In this document: positions 1 to 7,685 of the stretch, piece by piece
Layout of the letters: the number at the start of each line of letters is the position of its first letter
Numbering within the stretch: position 1 is the first letter of the stretch
Origin: Zunongwangia atlantica 22II14-10F7
GTDB taxonomy: Bacteria; Bacteroidota; Bacteroidia; Flavobacteriales; Flavobacteriaceae
Direction: 5' to 3'
DNA: 64,000 bases
Assembly: GCF_002094855.1 (NCBI RefSeq)
Contig: NZ_ARYN01000002.1
Location: forward strand, 124,001-188,000
Made by a program: the position numbers and the translations under genes
Notes under the pieces: generated by a model
Told to the model about the DNA's origin: nothing
Database searches by the model: none
The model's input: the letters and a program-made list of their open reading frames with translations, nothing else

Positions 1-1322
1 TTAAAGCTAAAGAAACTTTTCAGCTTGTTGAAAAAATACATATCGATCTTTACGGCTCACTTTCATTAACAGGAAAAGGTCACGCTACAGATATTGCCAC
101 TTTACTAGGATTGTGCGGCCACGATCCTGTTACGATGGATATTTCTTTAATTGAAACCGAAATTTCAGCAATAAAAGAAAAAAGAATCCTTCCTCTTAAT
201 AAAGAATTAGACATTCCTTTTAATTACGAAACCGATATAAAATTTAATCGCAAATTTCTCGATTTTCACCCAAACGGAATGATCTTTAGAGCAACTCTTA
301 CAAATGGTAAAAAATGCTCGTCCTCTTTCTTTTCTATTGGCGGAGGCTTTGTTGTAAAAAAAACCCGAAAAAACGCGAAAAAGAAACAGGATAAATTTGA
401 AGATTTTCCTTTCCCGGTAGAAAGCGCAAATCAACTTTTAGCCTATTGTAAAGCCGAAAATTTGAGTATTTCTCAACTGGTGTTACAAAATGAACGTTCC
501 TTAAGAAATGATGAGCAAATCGATGCCGGACTTCAGCAAATTTGGGATACCATGCTAGAATCTATGTATATTGGTTGCCATACTGAAGGAACTTTACCAG
601 GCGGATTAAATGTAAAAAGACGTGCTTTTGAAATGCATCAACGTCTTATTGGTGAAGAAAAATATGATTCTCCCCAAAACTGGATTAGTGCAATAAGAAA
701 TACCGAAGTAAAATTTCGCCAAATCCTTAAATGGGTAAGCTGTTTTGCATTAAGTGTAAACGAAGTTAATGCTAGTTTAGGCCGTGTAGTTACTGCGCCA
801 ACTAATGGAAGCGCCGGCACCGTTCCTGCCGTAATGATGTACTATATGGTGATTGAAAATCACCAAGCCACCTTCGAAGATATGAAACGCTTTATGCTAG
901 TAGCTGGTGAGATAGGGAGCTTATTTAAAAAAGGAGCAACAATCTCTGCCGCGATGGGTGGTTGCCAGGCAGAAATTGGAGTTTCCTCTGCAATGGCTGC
1001 CGGTGGTTTAACCGAATTGCTGGGCGGTACGCCAGAGCAGGTTTTAATGGCAAGCGAAATTGCCATGGAACATCATCTTGGCTTAACCTGCGATCCTATT
1101 GCCGGCTTGGTTCAGGTACCCTGTATAGAACGTAATGCAATGGGAGCAATTAAAGCGATTAACGCTGCTGAAATCGCACTGGAAAGTGATGCTTCCAAAG
1201 CTAAAGTTCCGCTAGATAAAGTAATTGCAACTATGTGGGATACGGCAAAAGATATGAACTCGAAATATAAAGAAACCAGTGAAGGCGGACTCGCTGTTAA
1301 AGTGAGCCTGAGTGATTGTTAA
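1..1322 (+). CDS. sdaA: L-serine ammonia-lyase (L-serine dehydratase), 5'-truncated by window edge
   Basis: Deaminates L-serine to pyruvate and ammonia in the cytoplasm with an oxygen-sensitive [4Fe-4S] cluster. The reading frame is open from base 3 (AKETFQLVEKIHIDLYGSLS...), so the true start lies before the window; a TTG at 111 is not the real start. The visible part covers the end of the N-terminal beta domain (GKGHATDIATLLGLCGHDP) and all of the catalytic alpha domain, with the family signature GSAGTVPAVMMYY and three conserved cysteine contexts, GGCQAEIG, LTCDPIAG and VPCIERNAMG, which are the expected cluster ligands. It is the single-chain type with both domains in one protein. No terminator is evident in the 42 bases before the next gene. 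Confidence 0.95.
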   Translation, partial: KAKETFQLVEKIHIDLYGSLSLTGKGHATDIATLLGLCGHDPVTMDISLIETEISAIKEKRILPLNKELDIPFNYETDIKFNRKFLDFHPNGMIFRATLTNGKKCSSSFFSIGGGFVVKKTRKNAKKKQDKFEDFPFPVESANQLLAYCKAENLSISQLVLQNERSLRNDEQIDAGLQQIWDTMLESMYIGCHTEGTLPGGLNVKRRAFEMHQRLIGEEKYDSPQNWISAIRNTEVKFRQILKWVSCFALSVNEVNASLGRVVTAPTNGSAGTVPAVMMYYMVIENHQATFEDMKRFMLVAGEIGSLFKKGATISAAMGGCQAEIGVSSAMAAGGLTELLGGTPEQVLMASEIAMEHHLGLTCDPIAGLVQVPCIERNAMGAIKAINAAEIALESDASKAKVPLDKVIATMWDTAKDMNSKYKETSEGGLAVKVSLSDC

Positions 1323-1364
1323 TCGCACTAAGGCATCTATTTTATTTCCTAAAAGCTTTGTTTG

Positions 1365-1823
1365 ATGAAGGTAAATATTAGAGAAGCATATTGTAGTGAT
1401 CTAGAAGAAATGCAGAGATTATTTCTGGGAGCTATCAAAAATATTCCCAACAGTGATTATAGCAAAAAACAGACTGAAGCCTGGTCGAGTACTGTGAAAA
1501 ATAAAGAACGTTGGAAATCTATGCTGGCTAACCAGTATGTTTTAATTGCTGAAATTAACAGTAAAATTGTAGGATTTGGCTCTTTAGATAAGAATTATAT
1601 CGATTTTATGTATGTTCATAAAGATTTCCTTCGGAAGGGAGTAGCCAGCAAGATATTCGAAGGGCTTCAAAATAAATCGATAGAGCTTGGTTATAGTCAA
1701 ATAACTTCCAACGTTAGTAAAACGGCAAGACCTTTTTTTGAACGCAAAGGCTTCTCCGTCATTAAGGAAAATAAAAATATCATCAATGGTGTAGAAATTA
1801 TCAATTATAAAATGTGTCAGTAA
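1365..1823 (+). CDS. GNAT-family N-acetyltransferase
   Basis: A 152-residue single-domain GNAT protein, probably cytoplasmic. The acetyl-CoA binding region reads YVHKDFLRKGVASKIFEGL, the usual V-x-x-x-x-R-x-x-G-x-A pattern, preceded by a beta strand (VGFGSLDKNYIDFMYV) and followed by a family-typical ending (ARPFFERKGFSVIKE). The substrate cannot be told. A TTG codon directly precedes the ATG; I chose the ATG at 1365. It follows sdaA on the same strand by about 40 bases, so the two could be cotranscribed, but nothing in the sequence ties their functions together. Confidence 0.85.
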   Translation: MKVNIREAYCSDLEEMQRLFLGAIKNIPNSDYSKKQTEAWSSTVKNKERWKSMLANQYVLIAEINSKIVGFGSLDKNYIDFMYVHKDFLRKGVASKIFEGLQNKSIELGYSQITSNVSKTARPFFERKGFSVIKENKNIINGVEIINYKMCQ

Positions 1824-1908
1824 AATACCTGAAAAAAACATGAGGTAATTATTAGTAAATTATTTTTTTAAAGTCATTTCGATTATCGAGTAAATACACC
1901 AAAAAGCA

Positions 1909-2604
1909 TTGTATACATTAAGCCTAGCTTCTAAAATAAAGAATCTCTTCCGCCATTACTTTCTTACCATTGGGAGCTACTTTTTGTTCTTTATGGGAAT
2001 GGGCGTTTTAAACAATCTTTTTCCTCAATTAGATTTCGATCGCTACCAGCAAACCGAAATCTACGAAATGATGACAGACAATCCTGTCGTATTTTTTATT
2101 CTGGCAGTAATCATCGCGCCAATTATGGAAGAATGTCTTTTTAGAAGTCTTATAAAACCTTCACAAAACGAAATTCTTGTTTTTATATGTTCCTGGATTT
2201 TATTTGTAAGCCTGGCATTTATTCCTCCTGAAGCAAATATCATCCTAAAATACAGCTTACTCCTACTTAGTGTTTTTATCATCTTTCTATTCTTAAAATC
2301 TGTGATTCCAGAAAATAAGATGAAAAAACTCCAATATCAGCTTCATAAATATCACCGGTTTATTTGGATAATTTCAGCAGTAATTTTTGGCTATGTGCAT
2401 GTGTGGAATTACGTTTCTGGATTCGAATTTAATTTTATTCTTTTCATCCTTATTTTCCCAAGAATCATTGCCGGTTATTTCTTTGGTAGACTAAAAATTC
2501 AGAATAAAGAATTATACTGGCCTATGTTGCTCCATGCCATGAATAACGGCATTGTAGTTTTAATTTCCTCTAAAGCAGAGGAAATAACCGATATATTCCT
2601 GTGA
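1909..2604 (+). CDS. CPBP-family intramembrane metalloprotease
   Basis: A multi-pass membrane protein with the three CPBP (Abi/CAAX-protease-like) motifs: EExxxR in IIAPIMEECLFRSLI, FxxxH in FGYVHVWNY, and the late His/Asn motif in LLHAMNNGIVV. These residues form the active site of glutamate/zinc intramembrane proteases. Bacterial members act in bacteriocin immunity, peptide maturation or unknown roles; the substrate here cannot be inferred. Hydrophobic segments span most of the 231 residues. The start is uncertain: an in-frame stop lies six codons upstream and TTG at 1909 is the only usable start that keeps the first membrane segment. Convergent with the next gene. Confidence 0.82.
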   Translation: MYTLSLASKIKNLFRHYFLTIGSYFLFFMGMGVLNNLFPQLDFDRYQQTEIYEMMTDNPVVFFILAVIIAPIMEECLFRSLIKPSQNEILVFICSWILFVSLAFIPPEANIILKYSLLLLSVFIIFLFLKSVIPENKMKKLQYQLHKYHRFIWIISAVIFGYVHVWNYVSGFEFNFILFILIFPRIIAGYFFGRLKIQNKELYWPMLLHAMNNGIVVLISSKAEEITDIFL

Positions 2605-2623
2605 TTTCTAAACCCGATTTTGG

Positions 2624-3076
2624 TTAATTACACCCCTCTTTTCTACGCGTATCGATAATATAAATAATCTGCCATTTGCCATCGATTTTCACTAACTGAA
2701 AAGAATTTACGCCACAATGACTAAAATTATCTTTAAAATAGAATTTATAGGGCGTCCAGGCATTGGCCATATTCCCATCTATCGAGATTTGATAATCTAG
2801 TAATTCTTCCTTAAAACTAGCATCTTTTGGAATACTTACAATGCCTTTTAAAAACTTAGAAAACGAAGTTTTATGCACTAGCGTTTCACCTTGTTGATCC
2901 TCTCCTATCGATTGAATTATGACATTAGTTGAAACAAATTCTTTCATTGCAAGAGAGTCCTGAGCGTGAAAAGATTCAAAAAAAGAATCTATCGTATTTT
3001 TTACATTTTCAGCTTCAGACTGCGCATGTAAAGTGCTTATAGAAAATAGAAGAATGAAGTATAAAATTGATTTCAT
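2624..3076 (-). CDS. Secreted NTF2-like (SnoaL/DUF4440-type) protein
   Basis: A 150-residue protein whose N-terminus (KSILYFILLFSISTLHAQ) is a typical cleavable signal peptide, so it is probably periplasmic. The mature part has the pattern of NTF2-like cone folds: a helical start (VKNTIDSFFESFHAQDSLAMKEF) and late beta strands (NSFQLVKIDGKWQIIYIID). Members act as small-molecule enzymes or ligand-binding proteins; no catalytic residues stand out. An upstream GTG/TTG-type extension adding eight residues is possible but would break the signal peptide, so I use the ATG at 3076. Divergent from the chitinase gene. Confidence 0.72.
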   Translation of the reverse strand: MKSILYFILLFSISTLHAQSEAENVKNTIDSFFESFHAQDSLAMKEFVSTNVIIQSIGEDQQGETLVHKTSFSKFLKGIVSIPKDASFKEELLDYQISIDGNMANAWTPYKFYFKDNFSHCGVNSFQLVKIDGKWQIIYIIDTRRKEGCN

Positions 3077-3160
3077 ATAAAACAACGTTAAGATTGCCAA
3101 GCTTTACCAAACTTCGCATATATTTTTTCTAAATTTAGAACATTCTAGAACATCAGCCTA

Positions 3161-4297
3161 ATGAAAACAACAAGGTATATCTTCGTTTTAATGATATATT
3201 TCTTTGGAAATCTTCTTGTTGCCCAGCAATCTAACAAGAAAGAATACAAACTTATTGGCTATGTTTTTGGCGATTTAATGGATAAAGCTGAAGCACCTGT
3301 AAATGCTGAAAAACTAACACATCTAAACTATGCTTTTGCTAAAATTGAAGAAGGAAAAATTAGCATTGCAGATGAAAATGATCCCAAGAGATTTAAAAAA
3401 CTTAGATCTTTAAAGTCTAAAAATCCATCCTTAAAACTTCTAATTTCGGTTGGTGGATGGGCAAATGCTTCAAAATTCTCTAAAATAGCTGCAAGCGATA
3501 GTACCAGAGCACAATTTGCCCAGAGTACACTTCAATTTTTAAAGAAATATGAGTTAGATGGCATCGATTTAGACTGGGAATCTCCTAAAAACAATGGTGC
3601 TAGCACCTTTTTACCTCAAGACAAGGAAAATTTCACATTACTATTAGCTGAAATTCGACAAAAATTAGACTCATTTTCAGCAAAAACCAATCATAGCTAT
3701 TTATTATCGGTCGCTACCGCTTCAAACTCAGAGTATCTACAAAACATCGAAATCTCGAAAATAGCTAAAAATGTAGATTTCATTAATATTATGTGCTACG
3801 ATTATCACGGTGATTGGGATGCTTCAACATCGCATCATACCAATTTATTAACTTCAGCAGCTACTACTAAAAATCAAAATCAGAGTACACGTTTGGTTAT
3901 TAAAAATTATATCGAAGCTGGTGTAGCTCCTTCAAAATTGATTATTGGAGTTCCTTTTTATGGTCGCGGATGGAGAAAAGTTAATCCTGAAAATAATGGT
4001 TTGTATCAACCGGCAAACGGACAGGCTTTTTCTTTAAATTATACTTCTTTAAAAGACAGTTTACGATCTGGAAAATACCATCGTTATTGGGATGAAGCAG
4101 CACAGGCTCCTTATTTATGGAATGATGTAGACCAGATTTTTATTACTTACGACGACCCGGTTTCTATCGAAAAGAAAATTGAATTTATTAAAACCGAAAA
4201 TTTAGGCGGTGCCATGTTTTGGCAATATCATGGCGATGATGGTGAACTTTTGGAAAGTCTTTTTCTAAACCTAAAAAATGAAAATCACGAAAAATAA
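3161..4297 (+). CDS. Glycoside hydrolase family 18 chitinase-like enzyme, secreted
   Basis: A signal peptide (residues 1-22, ending VAQQ) is followed by a single GH18 TIM barrel. The catalytic motif DGIDLDWE is at residues 133-140, with Glu140 as the acid/base. SVGGW, at about residues 96-100, is the conserved strand 3 motif, MCYDYHGDWD the strand 6 motif, and MFWQYHGDDG the end of the barrel. The enzyme should cleave beta-1,4-linked N-acetylglucosamine chains outside the cytoplasm. At 378 residues there is no extra carbohydrate-binding module and no gliding-type secretion tail is visible. It stands alone rather than in a chitin locus. Its last codons overlap the start of a small downstream ORF. 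Confidence 0.93.
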   Translation: MKTTRYIFVLMIYFFGNLLVAQQSNKKEYKLIGYVFGDLMDKAEAPVNAEKLTHLNYAFAKIEEGKISIADENDPKRFKKLRSLKSKNPSLKLLISVGGWANASKFSKIAASDSTRAQFAQSTLQFLKKYELDGIDLDWESPKNNGASTFLPQDKENFTLLLAEIRQKLDSFSAKTNHSYLLSVATASNSEYLQNIEISKIAKNVDFINIMCYDYHGDWDASTSHHTNLLTSAATTKNQNQSTRLVIKNYIEAGVAPSKLIIGVPFYGRGWRKVNPENNGLYQPANGQAFSLNYTSLKDSLRSGKYHRYWDEAAQAPYLWNDVDQIFITYDDPVSIEKKIEFIKTENLGGAMFWQYHGDDGELLESLFLNLKNENHEK

Positions 4298-4436
4298 ATT
4301 GAATTCCTGGAAATTTAATTTTCAAATTATTTGTTTTACAGCTATAATTTCATTTTTCTTAGCTTATAACACCTATATGCCTCCCAGCGCGAATCATGGA
4401 GCTATTATACCTTACATTTATCCATGGTTTTATTAA
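4278..4436 (+). CDS. Small putative membrane protein, 52 aa (possibly 5' half of a frameshifted gene)
   Basis: The ORF overlaps the chitinase 3' end by 20 bases and encodes one hydrophobic helix (FQIICFTAIISFFLAY) after a basic N-terminus (MKITKNKLNSWKF), then a short polar loop ending IYPWFY. It ends just after a second ORF has started in another frame. I do not recognise it. Its orientation, the ATG, and the helix after lysines favour a real membrane peptide. It may instead be the front part of one three-helix protein broken by a frameshift (see the next entry). Confidence 0.4.
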   Translation: MKITKNKLNSWKFNFQIICFTAIISFFLAYNTYMPPSANHGAIIPYIYPWFY

Positions 4437-4564
4437 TTATAGGATTTATTGTTTTCGCAATTAGCAAAGTAATTATTAGGCGTTTGAATTGGATCATTAC
4501 ATTAATCTCAATTATTTACGCACTATATGTTTCTTTGGATTTTTATTTCAATAATCCATTTTAA
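4424..4564 (+). CDS. Small putative membrane protein, 46 aa (possibly 3' half of a frameshifted gene)
   Basis: It starts with an ATG 13 bases before the end of the previous small ORF, in the -1 frame relative to it, and encodes two hydrophobic segments (VLLIIGFIVFAISKVII and WIITLISIIYALYVSL). Read through with a -1 shift at the GGTTTTA stretch, the two ORFs would make one roughly 97-residue protein with three helices. Translational coupling through the overlapping stop and start is the alternative. No known family recognised. Confidence 0.4.
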   Translation: MVLLIIGFIVFAISKVIIRRLNWIITLISIIYALYVSLDFYFNNPF

Positions 4565-4648
4565 GGTTTCATATTCCCAAATTCTTGACAATATCTTAAT
4601 TAGTCTCTCATTAAAACCCTATTTTTACGCATATAAAAATCTAGATTA

Positions 4649-5467
4649 ATGTCTGTTGCTAAAAAAGAATATAAAAGAATTACAGTTAAGTCTTTAGTAG
4701 ACATGAAAAAACGTGGAGAAAAAATCTCTATGTTAACGGCTTACGATTACTCTATGGCCAAAATTATGGATGGTGCAGGTATCGATGCCATACTTGTTGG
4801 CGACTCGGCCAGTAATGTGATGGCAGGTTACGAAACTACTTTGCCTATGACTTTAGATCACATGATCTATCATGCAACAAGTGTAGTAAACGCAATTAGC
4901 CGTTCTTTGGTTGTGGTAGATCTTCCGTTTGGAACCTATCAAAGTGATCCAAAAGAAGCACTACGATCTTCTATAAGAATTATGAAAGAAAGTGGAGCGC
5001 ATGCCATAAAGCTTGAAGGTGGTAAAGAAATTAAAGAGTCTATAAAACGTATCCTAAACGCTGGGATTCCTGTAATGGGACATTTAGGCTTAACCCCTCA
5101 ATCTATTTATAAATTTGGGACGTATACCGTTCGTGCAAAAGATGATGAAGAAGCTGAAAAGCTAAAATCTGATGCAAAACTTTTAGAAAAACTAGGATGT
5201 TTTGCGGTTGTTTTAGAAAAAGTTCCTGCCAAATTAGCTAAAGAAGTTGCTGAAAGTATCAGTATTCCTGTAATCGGAATTGGTGCTGGTAACGGTTGTG
5301 ACGGCCAAGTATTGGTGGTTCACGATATGTTGGGAATGACCAAAGAGTTCAATCCAAGATTTTTACGTAGATATTTGGATCTTTATAGCGAAATGACGGG
5401 CGCATTTCAGCGTTATGCTGAAGATGTGAAAAGTGGTGATTTCCCTTCTGAAGAAGAGCAATATTAA
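4649..5467 (+). CDS. panB: 3-methyl-2-oxobutanoate hydroxymethyltransferase
   Basis: First committed step of pantothenate synthesis: transfers a hydroxymethyl group from methylene-tetrahydrofolate to 2-oxoisovalerate, giving ketopantoate. The 272-residue length is normal. Diagnostic segments are [39 protein letters not shown] (magnesium and substrate site), [16 protein letters not shown] and [16 protein letters not shown]. The substrate 2-oxoisovalerate is an intermediate of the valine pathway encoded by the ilv operon further along in this window. Gene order onward (cupin, ASCH protein, pseudouridine synthase) has very short gaps, suggesting cotranscription. Confidence 0.97.
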   Translation: MSVAKKEYKRITVKSLVDMKKRGEKISMLTAYDYSMAKIMDGAGIDAILVGDSASNVMAGYETTLPMTLDHMIYHATSVVNAISRSLVVVDLPFGTYQSDPKEALRSSIRIMKESGAHAIKLEGGKEIKESIKRILNAGIPVMGHLGLTPQSIYKFGTYTVRAKDDEEAEKLKSDAKLLEKLGCFAVVLEKVPAKLAKEVAESISIPVIGIGAGNGCDGQVLVVHDMLGMTKEFNPRFLRRYLDLYSEMTGAFQRYAEDVKSGDFPSEEEQY

Positions 5468-5495
5468 AACTCTTTACTGAAAAGGTTTCTACTAA

Positions 5496-5999
5496 ATGAA
5501 TACTGCGGAAAAAATAATCGATCGCTTAAACTTACAGGCTCACCCAGAAGGTGGATTTTTTAAGGAAGTTTATCGAAGCCCCGATCTTATTGAAGCTGAT
5601 GCTTTGCCTGAAGCTTTTAAAACCGAAAGAAATTATTCGACCAGTATTTACTTTCTGCTGACTTCAGAGAATTTTTCAGCCTTTCATAAAATAAATCAGG
5701 AAGAGGTTTGGCATTTTTACGATGGCTCACCTCTTCTTTTATATACCATTTCGCCTTCTGGAGAACTTTCAGAAATAAAAATTGGAAGAGATCTTGAAAA
5801 TGGAGAAGTTCCGCAATATGTAGTTCCTAGAAATTATTGGTTTGCAGCGAAAGTTATTCAGCCAAATCATTTTTCGTTTGTGGGTTGCACTGTGGCTCCA
5901 GGTTTCGATTTTGAAGATTTTACACTTGCTAATCGAGATTCGCTCACGCAAAAATTTCCGCAGCATAAAAAGTTGATTAGCGATTTTACCCGAGAATAA
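5496..5999 (+). CDS. Cupin-fold DUF985 family protein
   Basis: A 167-residue protein with the DUF985 (YML079w-like) pattern: the N-terminal LNLQAHPEGGFFKEVYRS, the STSIYFLL strand, FHKINQEEVWHFYDGSPLLLY and PRNYWFAAKV, then VAPGFDFEDF near the end. This is a double-stranded beta-helix that resembles sugar epimerase cupins, but its biochemical role is unknown. The conserved His and Glu residues in the central motif could bind a ligand or a metal. It starts 28 bases after panB. Confidence 0.85.
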   Translation: MNTAEKIIDRLNLQAHPEGGFFKEVYRSPDLIEADALPEAFKTERNYSTSIYFLLTSENFSAFHKINQEEVWHFYDGSPLLLYTISPSGELSEIKIGRDLENGEVPQYVVPRNYWFAAKVIQPNHFSFVGCTVAPGFDFEDFTLANRDSLTQKFPQHKKLISDFTRE

Positions 6000-6004
6000 T
6001 TCTG

Positions 6005-6502
6005 ATGAAAACAGAACATGAAAATCGGGTTGCTAAGAATTATGTTTCGGTTGAAAAAATGTGGGGTAATTTTATTGAAAATCAGCCTCATTTTCAGCAA
6101 AAAGGAATTCCGGAGTCGTTCTATTTCTGCGATAACCTAAAAGACGCTAATGAATGTGCAGATCTGGTTCTTGAAGGAACAAAAAAAGCAACAGCGTCTT
6201 CTCTAAAATGGTTTAAAAGCAATAATATTGAGTTTAGTAAACCAGGTGATCTTTTTATCGTTACCAATTGGGACGGAGTTGCAAAAGCCGTGATCCAGAT
6301 CGAAAAAATTGAATTTACACCCTCCAATAAAATTACACCTGAATTTGCCCAAATTGAAGGTGAAGGAGATAAATCTTTAGCGTATTGGAAAAAGGTACAT
6401 AAAGCGTATTATTGCAGAGAACAAAATATTCCCGAAATTGAATTTGATGAAAATATGGTGATCGTTTGTGAATATTTTAAATGTATTTATCCTAAAAAAT
6501 AA
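6005..6502 (+). CDS. ASCH domain-containing protein
   Basis: A cytoplasmic protein of 165 residues that matches the ASCH fold (PUA-like beta barrel). The hallmarks are KKATASSLKWF, where the signature GTKxAT-like segment sits, KPGDLFIVTNWDGVAKAVIQI and the conserved GEGDKSLAYWKKVHKAYY. ASCH proteins are thought to bind RNA or nucleosides, and some are amidohydrolases acting on N4-acetylcytidine. The stop codon overlaps the ATG of the pseudouridine synthase gene by one base (TAATG), so the two are translationally coupled, in keeping with an RNA-related role. Confidence 0.82.
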   Translation: MKTEHENRVAKNYVSVEKMWGNFIENQPHFQQKGIPESFYFCDNLKDANECADLVLEGTKKATASSLKWFKSNNIEFSKPGDLFIVTNWDGVAKAVIQIEKIEFTPSNKITPEFAQIEGEGDKSLAYWKKVHKAYYCREQNIPEIEFDENMVIVCEYFKCIYPKK

Positions 6503-7203
6503 TGGCGACAGATAAGTTACTTTCTAACAAAGATAATTTACAGGTTTTACACGAAGACAATCACGTGATCATCGTGAATAAACGTGTGGGTGATATCGTA
6601 CAGGGTGATAAAACCGGCGACAAGCCACTTAGTGAGGTGGTAAAATCGTACATAAAAGAAAAATATAACAAACCAGGGAATGTATATCTTGGTGTGGTGC
6701 ATCGTTTGGATCGGCCAACAAGCGGAATTGTTCTATTTTCTAAAACTTCTAAAGCGCTACCAAGACTCAATAAGTTATTCCAGCAAAAAGATGCTAAAAA
6801 AACCTATTGGGCGGTGGTAAAAAATCGGCCACCAAAAGATAAGGATGTCTTAGTGCATTACTTAAAACGCAATCCAAAACAAAATAAATCTTTCGCTCAT
6901 AAAAATGAAGTTCCAGATAGTAAAAAAGCGATCTTAGAATATCGAATTTTGAAGGAATTGAACAATTATTTTTTATTGGAAATCGACCTACAAACCGGGA
7001 GACATCACCAGATTCGCAGTCAGCTTTCGGCGATTGGATGTCCTATAAAAGGTGATCTAAAATACGGATTTGATCGTAGTAATAAAGATGCCGGGATTCA
7101 TTTACATGCTCGTAAATTAGAATTTATCCATCCTGTAAAAAATGAACCTGTAAAAGTAATTGCTGAAGTCCCAGATGAGCCGCTTTGGAAGGCTTGTGTT
7201 TAG
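6502..7203 (+). CDS. RluA-family RNA pseudouridine synthase
   Basis: Isomerises uridine to pseudouridine in RNA. The catalytic motif HRLDRPTSG is at about residues 67-75, with Asp70 as the nucleophile. The other family motifs are the N-terminal VLHEDNHVIIVNKRVGDIVQ, ILEYRILKELNNYFLLEIDLQTGRHHQIR in part (the QTGRHHQIR segment), and HLHARKLEFIHP. It has 233 residues and no S4 domain, which fits a short RluA or RluC-like enzyme rather than RluD. The exact target nucleotide cannot be deduced. It is translationally coupled to the ASCH gene. Confidence 0.92.
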   Translation: MATDKLLSNKDNLQVLHEDNHVIIVNKRVGDIVQGDKTGDKPLSEVVKSYIKEKYNKPGNVYLGVVHRLDRPTSGIVLFSKTSKALPRLNKLFQQKDAKKTYWAVVKNRPPKDKDVLVHYLKRNPKQNKSFAHKNEVPDSKKAILEYRILKELNNYFLLEIDLQTGRHHQIRSQLSAIGCPIKGDLKYGFDRSNKDAGIHLHARKLEFIHPVKNEPVKVIAEVPDEPLWKACV

Positions 7204-7655
7204 TTTTTTAGTTTTCAGTTGACAGTTGACGGTTTACAGTTATTAGCTTTCAGCGGTCAGCATTAAGCATTTTAAAAAGCATCTCAAAAATCAACAATCT
7301 TAACCTATAGTTTAGAGAATAATTTTCGAATTAGCACATCAACAAATCTTCAAATTGATTTTTTCAGCTTTCAGTAGTCAGCCTTCAACATTAAAAAAAC
7401 ATCTCCAAAATCAACGATCTTAACCTATAGCTTAGAGAATAATTTTCGAATTAGCACATCGGCATATTTTCAAATTGAATCTCTGGTCACTTCTCTATTT
7501 TTTATCTTCTAAATAAACCGCAGCAATAACAAGGATTCAACACTTCTTAAGACTTTCCTTCTTTTCAAAAACTTGTTTTAAAATTTCGATTTTCGATATT
7601 AAATCTTTCACAAAGGCATTATTAAGATTTTCAAATCATCCTTTCTTGAAGTAAT
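7204..7655 (+). repeat. Gene-free region with an imperfect tandem repeat of about 120 bases
   Basis: No coding capacity is apparent. Two imperfect copies lie about 120 bases apart, roughly 7245-7358 and 7366-7478. Both read AGCTTTCAG..GTCAGC, then TCAAC.ATCTTAACCTATAG, TTAGAGAATAATTTTCGAA and TTAGCACATC, and both end in CAAATTGA. The left border is rich in CAGTTGACAGTTGAC-type microrepeats. Parts of the unit recur in the gap between argF' and argB (CATCAACAAATC, AGCTTTCAGC). The last 170 bases before the glucoamylase gene hold no recognised element. Confidence 0.7.
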
Positions 7656-7685
7656 TTGGATAAAAAATTACTATCCGAAGATTTC

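Noticed and set aside
1909-1911. ATG start for the CPBP protease
   Set aside because: No ATG is available before the first membrane helix; the first in-frame ATG lies in the helix, so TTG is kept but marked uncertain.
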